DNA from: Lucinisca nassula
Taxonomy: Eukaryota > Mollusca > Bivalvia > Lucinida > Lucinidae
DNA length: 64,000 bases
Direction of reading: 5' to 3'
NCBI GenBank assembly: GCA_963580285.1
Contig: OY757014.1
Location: 99,078,072 to 99,142,071 of the forward strand
Each line of letters begins with the position of its first letter. The stretch's first letter is position 1. The notes below the pieces were generated by a model that saw only the letters and a list, made by a program, of their open reading frames with translations, was not told the origin of the DNA and ran no database searches. Of this stretch, positions 31,433-40,406 are shown piece by piece. A program made the position numbers and the translations under genes.

Positions 31433-32945
31433 TTCTGCAAATTTCAAGAAAAAATATTACTTGTCTAGTGGCTGGTTTGAAAAGTGTGCCTCACAATATA
31501 GGACATTGTTTTGTTTTTAATTGCCAATGTGCATTTTCTTAGGGGTTACCAGATTCAGAACCCGGAAAATACATGTGGGTGCTGTTCAACATGGTACTTA
31601 ATATATCAAGTCCAAACTATGATTCTTGACTTATAAATAAACAGAAGTGAAGGCAATGATCAGGATCAGGAATCGATGCAATCAACCCACAGCTCCCATC
31701 AGAGACACCAAAGGGAAAGAAACAAAAATGTGAAACAACTAGACCCTAATGGAAACATCAATGTCGGAGAGCCAAAAGGACAGTTACTTTCCCACAAAAT
31801 GGTCATTGGCGATCCAAAAACAAAATAATATAAGCGATACTTTCACTCAAAGACAAGCCATAACAAAATAAACAACGACAGAAGACCCGCCTTGGAACGG
31901 TCAGTGAAACGAATTCCACTGGTGTGACGCGGGGGGAGAGGGGGCGGGCTTACGTGGCCACAATCCTCGCCCTTACTTCCGTCGCGGTTTAGACAAATAA
32001 TTTGTTCAGCTGCATTAATAAGTTGAGTAGTTAGATCCTTTGGAAGCATAGAATACAAAAACTAAACGAAAATATGAGGCTCGGTTTTAATGAGTCTGTT
32101 CATGACCAGTACTGAAATGTGCAACACCGACAACGCCCTCTAGCACCGGCTTAAACAGAGTTCTTTTTTCAAAATGATTCTAAATGAACTTAATGATCCC
32201 AAAGGACCAGAAAATATAATCTGCACTATGATGATGACTCATCATTCTAACACATTAGTGTAACATCTCTGTGAACACAAAAATCAAACAACCACAGAGA
32301 CGAAACAACGGTGCGGACTCGACAGCAAGAAACCACTGAAATGCTGGAGCAAAAGAAAACCAACAGTTAGGCTCCGATGGGCCCGACCATAGACAGAGCA
32401 CCAGGCACCAACCAACATTACATAAAATTAAATTCTAATTCTCAATAAGCCTTTACGCTGGATACGTCATAGACTCTGAGGCCTGACCCGACGGCGTGCA
32501 ATCAAAGAGGAAAGCAAAGCTGTCAACCGTGATTGGGTTTAATACCATGCATGCAGTCTGTCGTATAACATTTATGCTGTACCCAATCTTTTTATATCGA
32601 AGAATGTTTTTACGAAATTGGGTGCTGAAGTCATTGCAACTATATATTTTTTTCTGAATTTATACTAAGTCACAATAAAATTCGGGTTCCGATAGATCTT
32701 TATTGCAGAAGAGATTTAAATCCAACATTGAATATTGAAATTAAATCGGAATGACGTCTATAAAATTTAGAAAAAGGCTTTGCGTAGCTTATGATACCGA
32801 TAACCCTGATTAAGAAGTTTAGCAGTTAACAATTTATTACCAGTGTTGAAGCATTTTCTGCAAATTTCAGGAAACAAATTCTGCTTCTCTGGTGCGCTGG
32901 TTTGAAAACTGTGGCTCTCAAAATAGGACATTTTTTAGAATTGCC
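31433..32945. repeat. Direct repeats flanking an LR insertion
   Basis: TCTGCAAATTTCAAGAAA..TGGTTTGAAAAGTGTG..ATAGGACATT (31433-31540) recurs with changes at 32858-32945. The long LR copy lies between them. The repeats are about 100 bp, far longer than a target duplication, so a local duplication or two members of an unnamed repeat are more likely. Confidence 0.5.
31640..32818 (-). pseudogene. LR retroelement 3' copy, long, 5'-truncated
   Basis: The boundary at 31640 (ACAGAAGTGAAGGCAATGAT) is the LR 3' end. The 3' untranslated part extends to about 32440. The coding end at about 32450-32530 reads CMVLNPITVDSFAFLF then DCTPSGQASESMTYPA and stop, clearly the same protein end as at 20269. The upstream coding part has indels. 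Near 32063-32235 extra sequence interrupts the untranslated part. It includes GATCCCAAAGGACCA, also found near 20831. Confidence 0.6.
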
Positions 32946-32952
32946 TTTTGTT

Positions 32953-33281
32953 TGAACACCTTTGGGACCTCGAAAATCTGTGCGAGACAAGGGTAGTTCG
33001 AGCCACTGAGGTTACTGTCAGGAGGCATAACGAGATACTTTTAGACATCTTTTCGGTATTTTATAATGAAAATGAAAGTTGTGTGTTTTCATTAGAATCG
33101 CCTCATTGAGGCTATTCTAATGAGTACACACAGCATACATTTGCAAGATAAAAGACTAAAATCTCCTTAATTATCCTCCACTATTCTTGATGTAGATGAT
33201 TTCGCTAGGGGCTCAAGAATGGGTTCGCCACATCCATGGTAAACGAGCCATCGGTGTTCGAGCCATCGAAGTTCTACGGTA
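32953..33281. mobile_element. Pg1 MITE, left end lost
   Basis: The text matches 5028-5377 nearly throughout: GAACACCTTTGGGACCTCGA, CTGTCAGGAGGCATAACGAG, the central hairpin and GTTCGAGCCATCGAAGTTCT. The left terminal repeat is missing about its outer 20 bp. Confidence 0.8.
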
Positions 33282-33490
33282 TTTGTTTACTTTTGATTGA
33301 TAAATCTGAGCCGAAACTAAAATTTTTGACACCTTTGTGTCAACGAGTGTTGTGAGTGTCCGAATTTCTGGAAAGGGTATAATGGGAGTATATGGAAAAT
33401 ATTTACGAGTTTGTGCCCTGGAGCATTGGTTATTTTTGCAGGAGTTTAATATATAGAGGATTTTACATGAGTGTGCATGTATTATTGGGC

Positions 33491-33665
33491 TTATTAAATG
33501 AGTTGAGGAAAAGGATAAAATGCGAGGCTCTGCCGACCATTTTATCCCTTTTCCTCAACGAGTTTAATAAATTCAATAATAACGAGTTGAGGAAAAGGAT
33601 AAAATGCGAGGATCTGCCGAGCATTTTATCCCTTTTCCTTAACGAGTTTAATAAATTCAATAATA
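33491..33665. repeat. Two tandem hairpins, 84-bp period
   Basis: Each unit is TTGAGGAAAAGGATAAAATG..CATTTTATCCCTTTTCCTCAA. They are joined by AATTCAATAATAACGAG. The stem is about 33 bp with a short loop (CGAGG..CTGCCGA). The second unit carries small changes on one arm only. Confidence 0.85.
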
Positions 33666-34189
33666 CATGAGCACGGATGCAAGATTCTATTTATCATATG
33701 ACATTTAAAACGCATTTTTTCCCGATTGTTTACAAAAATATCAAGTTTCCGCCATTAGTAAACGCGACGTAGTTAAGGACGTCGTTCAGGTAACGTTACG
33801 GGACGTATCTAGCTAATTTGCATATTTAATCCACTAGTGGCTTATCGAAAATATTACATGGCGTAATTACACTCTCAGACGCGACGTCATATGATAAAAT
33901 CGATTTAACTGACTTTAAATAGTACCCTGCTTTGATTAAACTGGATCATATTGTTATTGTGTTTGGTTAAAACGATACATCAGTCTTTGAGGGTCGTGTT
34001 ATCTCGTACCCCAGAGAAAGACAGAAATAAGATAGACGAGATATTATAAAGAAACGAAAAAGAAGTGCAGAAGAGAATGAGCAAAAGGACTGTAAATGGG
34101 AAAAAATATAAAAAGATGTGTTTTTGAAAGACGAACATGTATCCGGGCATGGTCATTTTTTTCAAAGTTGGTCACAGTTCCAGCTCAAG
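33666..34189. other. Unassigned
   Basis: No gene or recognisable repeat was seen. Confidence 0.35.
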
Positions 34190-35430
34190 GTCACGGGTCA
34201 GGATTTTTTGTTTGAGTGAGAAGCCCTTGACACAAGAAACTTACAAGCCAAATATGAAGGCTCTATCTAAAACGGTTCAAAAGTTATAAGCAATAATATT
34301 TTCAAAGTCATAGATCAAGGTCACAGGTCAAAACAATTAACACTTATGCATTGTGGCTATAGGGAAACCTTGTGATCGAAATATCTGGAGAACCGCTTGA
34401 GCTAGGTTCATGATGTTTGGCATACAATTTACATTCCTGTATGCCAAATATCATGAGTCTAGCTCAAGCGGTTCTTCAGTTATTTTGTTCACAATGTTTC
34501 CCGATAGCCACAATGCATAAATCCAAAAAGGGGCATAACTCCATTAAATATTTTCGGAATTTAGTCAAAAATTAATCAGATCATCTACACATTAGACCCA
34601 AACTGTATGTTAAATATCATGAGCCTAGCTCAAGCGGTTCTCCAGATATTTTGTTCACAAGGTTTCCCTATAGCCACAATGCATAAGTCCAAAAAGGGGC
34701 ATAACTCCATTTAATATTTTCGGACTTTGGTCAAAAGTTAATCAGATCATCAACACTTTAGACCCAAACTGTATGCCAAATATCATGAATCTAGCTCAAG
34801 CGGTTCATCAGTTATTTTGTTCACAAGGTTTCCCGATAGCCACAATGCATAAGTCCAAAAAGGGGCATAACTCCATTAAATATTTTCGGAATTTAGTCAA
34901 AAATTAATCAGATCATCTACACATTAGACCCAAACTGTATGCCAAATATCATGAGCCTAGCTCAAGCGGTTCTCCAGATATTTTGTTCACAAGGTTTCCC
35001 TATAGCCACATGCATAAGTCGAAAAAGGGGCATAACTCCATTAAATATTTTCGGAATTCGGTCTAAAGTTAATCAGGTCATCTACACATTAGACCCAAAC
35101 TGTATGCCAAATATCATGAGCCTATGTTAACTGTTTCTTTTATGTAGGTCAAAGATCAAGGTCAAGGTCATATGTCAAATGTAAAGCTTTTGTCACAAGG
35201 AACATACATGCAAAATATGAAGGCTATATCTCAAGCGGTTCAAAAGTTATGACCAATGTGTTATTTTTATTTTAAGTAGGTCAAAGGTCAAGGTCAAAAT
35301 TCAGTTTTTTTGCATGAATGGGGAGCACTTGTAACAAGGAACCTTCATGCCAAATATGAATTCTCTTTCTCAAACGGTTCAAAAGTAATGACCAAACGTT
35401 GTCTACGTACAAACCAACAAACCAACAAAC
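34190..35430 (+). repeat. 166-bp tandem repeats with one inverted unit
   Basis: Units starting TATGCCAAATATCATGAGYC lie at about 34440, 34606, 34772, 34938 and 35103 and include GGGGCATAACTCCATTAAAT. A partial unit at 34345-34428 is in the opposite orientation, giving a palindrome centred near 34433. Flanks on both sides carry TCAAGGTCA phrases, and the right edge ends in a CAAAC-rich stretch. No coding potential is seen. Confidence 0.8.
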
Positions 35431-36099
35431 AAACAAACAGACAGGGTTTTCGCTACCGGGGCATAATAACATCCAGCAAGCATATCTGTTGCAAAGGCAA
35501 CAGGACTTGTCCAACTGTAAGTCAATATCAGTTGAACACCTCGATGTTGTAAGATACACGACAACTTCGAAAAACCTACCCACCCTTTACACATACACCA
35601 ATGAAGTGAAAATGGGATATACGTGTACTGATTAATGTCTGTCCTCCAGTGTGTCTGTCCGTAACCCATTATTTCTCCTCAAATACTTCGCAAGATCAAT
35701 ATAGATTAAAAGCCTCATTCTTGGCAGAATTGTATCGGTGTTAGAAATAATGGACTTTCTTTACTGTTCTCAGCCAAATTCCCAAGCAATCCAAACGCTA
35801 GAAGCATCAAAGCTGGTCTAACGTCAATCTGTATCGTGTAAGAAACAATGGGCTTTCTCGGCATGTTTGTAATTTCTCCATATTTGCTCAGTACGGTAGT
35901 CTAGTCCAAATATAAATTGTGTGTAGCCTACAGTGTAGGGAGATGGGGTGTCGCGTTAGAGAAATAAGCTTTCATGGATTATTTGTTACTCTGTCGCCCC
36001 GTTTTCCTTCTTTCCATATTTGCCAATGTCAAAGGTTTCTCAATGACTATAGACGTTGAAGCGTCAATGTTGATATAGTTAACAATTTAGACGAGTTGT
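35431..36099 (+). repeat. Degenerate repeat with CAATGGGCTTTCT units
   Basis: AATAATGGACTTTCTTTACTG (about 35750), CAATGGGCTTTCTCGGCAT (about 35848) and, after an interruption, CAATGGGCTTTCTAAGTAT (about 36720), with AAAAGCTAGA..CTCAAACTTG units at 36665 and 36818, indicate a disrupted tandem array. No gene was seen. Confidence 0.4.
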
Positions 36100-36370
36100 G
36101 ACGTGTAATAGACATAGAGAATACCCGGTGAGTGTTTTTACTATCAAGTTTATCAGGCAAGGCTTCCAGAACGCTTGTAGAATCGCGAGGCTTGCCGAGC
36201 GATTCTACATGCGCTCTCGAAGCCGAGCCTGATAAACTTGATATCAAAAGACACGAATCCGATGTTCTGTTTATCAGTTTATCCCCTTGTACACTCTTAA
36301 ATTAGCAATTTACGATCAGTTATCGATCGTCCTCATTGCGTTCCAATATTCCGGCGGTCGATATATTTAG
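36100..36370 (+). mobile_element. Fold-back element FC, copy 1
   Basis: The stem at 36142-36245 has TATCAAGTTTATCAGG and its complement at the base and GCTTGTAGAATCGC..GCGATTCTACATGCG at the top. It is flanked by GAATACCCGGTGAGTG on the left and ACACTCTTAAATTAGCAATT on the right. The same structure occurs in reverse at 37340-37590. Confidence 0.75.
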
Positions 36371-36484
36371 TATCAGTTGACTATATTTTGTCCTGTGATA
36401 TTTAATAATTATTTTTTATCATTTTTTTCTGGTAATGATAAAATTTTTATCAGTTTTTCTTGTAGACCTGTGCATTAATAAAAG

Positions 36485-36563
36485 TGCAATGTCACATTGA
36501 CCTGATAAAGCTCACTTGTCCTGCGATAGCATATTTTATCAGGTCAATGTGTAACAATGCAAT
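36485..36563. repeat. Small hairpin sharing the CCTGATAAA motif
   Basis: TGCAATGTCACATTGACCTGATAAA is mirrored by TTTTATCAGGTCAATGTGTAACAATGCA. The motif CTGATAAA is the base of the neighbouring FC stems. Confidence 0.65.
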
Positions 36564-36847
36564 TAATATAGGGTGACTGATAAAATGATCTTTCTGTATA
36601 AATCTGTTCGTATTTTGTTTCTATTTTCTTTCTCTCTATATATAGATTTCCCAAGAACCATAAAAGCTAGAATGCTCAAACTTGACAGAGATTACAACCA
36701 TGATGACGTCTTGTAAGGCAATGGGCTTTCTAAGTATAGTTGTGCGTATGCTGTTCCTTTCTTCTATCTCTCCACATAGTGGTATTAGAACTTTTCCATA
36801 AAATTTTCCTCAAGAATCGTAAAAGCTAGAGACCTCAAACTTGGCAG

Positions 36848-37150
36848 TTTGTTTGTTTGTTTGATTTGAGGTTTTACGTCCCAGCCAACAATGTGTAAGT
36901 CATTTTGGAGACATTGTTTCCAATTTTGTGGGACTTTTACCCTACATTATGATGAAATGACATCTCAAGCCCTGTCGCCCAATGAAACCAATAGGGTTTA
37001 TAAGCATGGACGGTCCAACTCACACCATTTTGCCTGGGCATGCTTAGATCCTCTAAGCGGTTTACCAGTAATCATGGTCGGTCAGTTTCAGCTCTGCTTG
37101 GAAGCATCATGCAGCCCATTTATTTCTTCAAGCCCCGATGGGCGGGGGCG
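36848..37150 (-). mobile_element. S1 SINE, full length
   Basis: It runs from the tail (GTTTGTTTGTTTGATTTGAG) to the head (AAGCCCCGATGGGCGGGGGC). It lies between the two FC copies and within the CAATGGGCTTTCT repeats. Confidence 0.85.
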
Positions 37151-37339
37151 TTTACACAATTGTGTTTGCTCTCCGGCTCGCTTGGAGGTCTCCTAGTTTA
37201 CCAATGTGTCATCAAGGACAACAAATAAAATCGGTGAAAAATCAGTGATGAAACACGGAGTGCAACGCGTTGAGACATCTGGAGATCACTGCGGCGTCAT
37301 CAACTCTCTGGCCATTGGAGTAAACGAAAAGCACCAGTC

Positions 37340-37590
37340 TAAACCCGATTGGCCTAGAAATTGGGACGCAATGAGGACCATCGATAACTTATTCTAAATT
37401 GCTAATTTAAGAGTGTACAAAGGGATAAACTGATAAATAGAATACCAGATATCAAGTTTATCAGGCTCGGCTTCGAGAACGCATGTAGAATCGCTCGGCA
37501 AGCGTCGCGATTCTACAAGCGTTCTCGAAGCCTTGCCTGATAAACTTAATATCAAAAGACACTCACCCGGTATTCTCTATATAGCATACA
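37340..37590 (-). mobile_element. Fold-back element FC, copy 2 (inverted)
   Basis: The flank AATTGCTAATTTAAGAGTGT, the stem from TATCAAGTTTATCAGGCTCG to its complement, and the flank ACTCACCCGGTATTCTCTAT match copy 1 in reverse. Together the two copies form an inverted pair about 1 kb apart. The intervening 37151-37339 is unassigned. Confidence 0.75.
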
Positions 37591-37823
37591 TCAAGTTTAC
37601 TTTGTAGAATGCCATGAACATCATTAACAAATCGTAGCTTCCGGTTTGGTTTGTCTGAATTGATTCATGCATTGGTTCATTTCAGAGAGGCAGTATTAAG
37701 TGTAAATATTAAATGGTGACATGACATTGTAATTAATTTTTAAATTCTTTGACAGATTTTAACTACCAAACATCGTGATTCTAAAGCGAGTGTCTTAGGT
37801 TTTGTGTTATTTATAACATGCAT

Positions 37824-38329
37824 TTAACCCTTTTAGTACCAAATGGACGGCCCCCGCCAATCGGGGCTGGAAGAAATAGGTGGGCTGCATGATGCTTCCA
37901 CGCAGAGCTGAAACCGACCCGCACACTGGTACTGGTAAACCCCTTAGAGGATCAATACCTGCCCAGGCAAAGCGGTTCGAGTCGGCCCGCCCATGCTTAT
38001 AAACAATATTGGGGTCCATTGTTCCATCTCAATGTCGGGTAAAAGTCCCACAAAATTGGAAGCAACGTCTCTAAAATGACATTTACAGTGTTGACGGGGA
38101 AGTTAAACCTCCAATCAAACAAAAAAAATCCTCTTTATATATAGCAGGAGTCCACTTCAAAATTTAGGGATGTCAGGTTGTGTTTTCTTCAAAATTTATT
38201 TGGAAAATGGCTGACCTTTTAGCAAACATCGGAGGCCCTGATCAGACGCCGCGTTCTGCGGCGTCTAATCTGGGCCTTCACTGTTTGCCAGGGTACCCGT
38301 TTTGGGGTTTCTGGTACTGAATGGGTTAA
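37824..38329 (+). mobile_element. P2 element with nested S1, TTAA-flanked
   Basis: The ends TTAACCCTTTTAGTACCAAA and (complement) TTAACCCATTCAGTACCAGA define terminal inverted repeats with TTAA duplications at 37824-37827 and 38326-38329. This is the signature of piggyBac-type elements. It contains the HC hairpin at 38222-38289. S1 at 37849-38128 accounts for its extra length. Confidence 0.8.
37849..38128 (+). mobile_element. S1 SINE nested in P2
   Basis: It begins GGCCCCCGCCAATCGGGGCT and ends GGAAGTTAAACCTCCAATCAAAC. It has a small deletion after TTGGGGTCCATTG, so part of the middle is missing. Confidence 0.85.
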
Positions 38330-38689
38330 GTGTAAATATTAAATGATGTAATTAATTTATAAATTCTTTGACAGAGTTTAACTACCGAGCATCGTGATTC
38401 TAAAGCGCGTTTCTTACATTTATGTTATTTATAACGTGCATTTAATAAATATTAGAGTTATTATGGCTTTTCCAGTAAATTGTTGTTTTATGAGTTTTCA
38501 CATAAAACACTGCATATTTTATGCGAAATAAACCCTTTTCATCTGCGTGCGAATATAAAAAAGGAGTTGGATACAAAACTTGATAAAATCCACGAAAGAT
38601 TTATATTATTATTAGTATATATTAGCATAAGAAACAGATAGGCGCAAAATGCCTCTCAGTATTATACGGCAAATTACGAAATCGGATCG

Positions 38690-38925
38690 GAGAGACATAA
38701 AGCATTTTTTCATACCCCCAAAACTTTTATTTTCGGTGAAAGTGTGTGATATTTTTATCAATAATGCTCCAAACATAACTGTCGGTGCTCGTTTGAACCG
38801 CGGTTCTACCGAATACCCTCAACTCAACCTATGTTTGGTAGTACAGATAGATATGAAAAAGGTAAATCCATTTTATATATAATGGCGTTTACAGGGGATT
38901 TGTTAACCTTTTTGTGCACAAAATC
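38690..38925 (+). mobile_element. FB-B, diverged
   Basis: AAAGTGTGTGATATTTTTATC, CTCCAAACATAACTGTCGGT, a damaged core (GAACCGCGGTTC) and ATGGCGTTTACAGGG follow the FB-B order. Unassigned sequence lies between 38451 and 38689. Confidence 0.55.
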
Positions 38926-38946
38926 AAGATATAACACTAATAAACA

Positions 38947-39223
38947 TCACGAAAACACGCCTTTTATAAATTTGACCCCCTTAAACCCCACTTTTCTATA
39001 GTAAAACTGGAGTTGGCAGGGGTTTACATTATTTTTCATATTTCTGCTCAAGAACATAGATTGTAGGTACTCGTTAGAACCGCCTCGTCGAGGCGATTCT
39101 AACAAGTATCCACAATCTATATTTTGAGCAGAAATAAGAAAAATTATCGAAATTTTTATCTGAAAATGTTCATTTTTCGATGGTAACATTTATAATGTAT
39201 TTGTATAGGCGTGTTTTCGTTAT
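38947..39223. mobile_element. FB-A fold-back element, complete
   Basis: The ends CATCACGAAAACACGCCTTT and ATAGGCGTGTTTTCGTTATG are complementary. The core is GTACTCGTTAGAACCGCCTC-GTCGAGGCGATTCTAAC. The two arms outside the core differ: one carries CCCCACTTTTCTATAGTAAA and the other GTTCATTTTTCGATGG. Confidence 0.85.
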
Positions 39224-39273
39224 GAGTACAATGATGGCTTTCTTTGTTGTTTAAAATTAATATTTCTAATACC

Positions 39274-39834
39274 ATTATAATAACACACCCGTGCGACATT
39301 GTGCATGTTTTCTCATCTCCAAACAGTACGCAAACACGCCTATACAAATACATTGCCACCTTTATCGCCGAAAAAAATGAAAATTTTATGATGAAAAATT
39401 GTGATATTTTTCTTATTTCTGCTCCAAATATAGATTGTGGGCACTCGTTAGAACCGCCTCATCGAGGCGGTTCTAACGAGTACCCACAATCTATATTTTA
39501 GAGCAGTAATAAGGAAATAAGGTATACCCCCGGAAACCCCAGTTTTACTGTTTAAAAGTGGGGTTCAAGTGGGTCAAAATTATAATGGCGTGTTTTCGTG
39601 ATGCATGGCTACTTTTCTGGTAAAAATCCATGTTATTTTTCTTATTTATACTGTAAACATAAGTTGTTGGTGCTCGTTAGAACCGCCTCATTGAGGCGGT
39701 TCTAACGAGTACCCACAGCCTATGTCTTGGAGCAGAAATAAGAAAAATAATGTATACCCCCGTAAACCCCAGTTTTCTCTCTTTAAAGTGGGTTTTAGGG
39801 GTGTTCATTTCACGGACTTGTTCACGTGATGCAT
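39274..39834 (+). mobile_element. FB-B with FB-A nested inside
   Basis: The FB-B left end (ATAATAACACACCCGTGCGA) stops at about 39328. FB-A follows, and FB-B resumes at 39605 with TGGCTACTTTTCTGGTAAAA, its own core (GAACCGCCTCATTGAGGCGG) and the right end TTTCACGGACTTGTTCACGT. Confidence 0.8.
39329..39604. mobile_element. FB-A fold-back element, complete, nested
   Basis: It starts ACGCAAACACGCCTATACAA and ends TGGCGTGTTTTCGTGATGCA. The core is a perfect palindrome, GTTAGAACCGCCTCATCGAG and its complement, continuing through GAGTACCCACAATCTATATTT. Confidence 0.85.
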
Positions 39835-39948
39835 TTTGTATGAAAACATATGTACGGTCCTGTTATGTTCACCTGTTTTTACATTAGGGTTTTGGGGCTT
39901 AAAAGTTTTATTTTTGTATTAATGTAACATACTGCATCCGAACGGAAA

Positions 39949-40247
39949 GCCACCGCCCATAGGGGCTTGAAGAAATATGTGGGCTGCATGATGCTTCTAC
40001 GCAGAGCTGAATCCGGCCCGCACACTAGTACTGGTAAACCGCTTAGAGGATCTAAGCCTGTCCAGGAACCGAGGTGCGAGGCGGACCGTCCATGCTAATA
40101 AACCCTATTGGTTTCATTGGGCGACAGGGCTTGAGATGTCATTTCATCTCAATGTCGGGTAAAAGTCCACAAAATTGGAAGAAACATCTCCAAAATGACC
40201 TTTACAGTGTTGATGGGGACGTTAAACCTCAAATCAAACAAACAAAA
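39949..40247 (+). mobile_element. S1 SINE, full length
   Basis: It runs from GCCACCGCCCATAGGGGCTT to AAATCAAACAAACAAAAGC and is close to the other young-looking copies. No convincing target duplication was found. Confidence 0.85.
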
Positions 40248-40406
40248 GCATGCGTATGGATATAATGTCATAAAATTAGAACTATAGGTGATATTTTTTA
40301 TTTCGGCTACATGTATATGCATCGATTCTGGAAAATTAGATTCCAAAAATACCCACAAATTATTGTTTGGAGCTAATTTTCACTGCGTTTCAGATAATAC
40401 AATATA

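Larger units (their letters stand above)
37697..38450. repeat. ~125-bp tandem duplication separated by a P2 element
   Basis: AAGTGTAAATATTAAATG..TTCTTTGACAGA..CATCGTGATTCTAAAGCG..GTGCATTTAA occurs at about 37697-37827 and again at 38330-38450. The P2 element occupies exactly the TTAA at the junction. Confidence 0.8.

Noticed and set aside
35281..35669. Overlapping frames of 78-100 codons
   Set aside because: They span a CAAAC-rich repeat edge and overlap each other on both strands, with no domain recognised.
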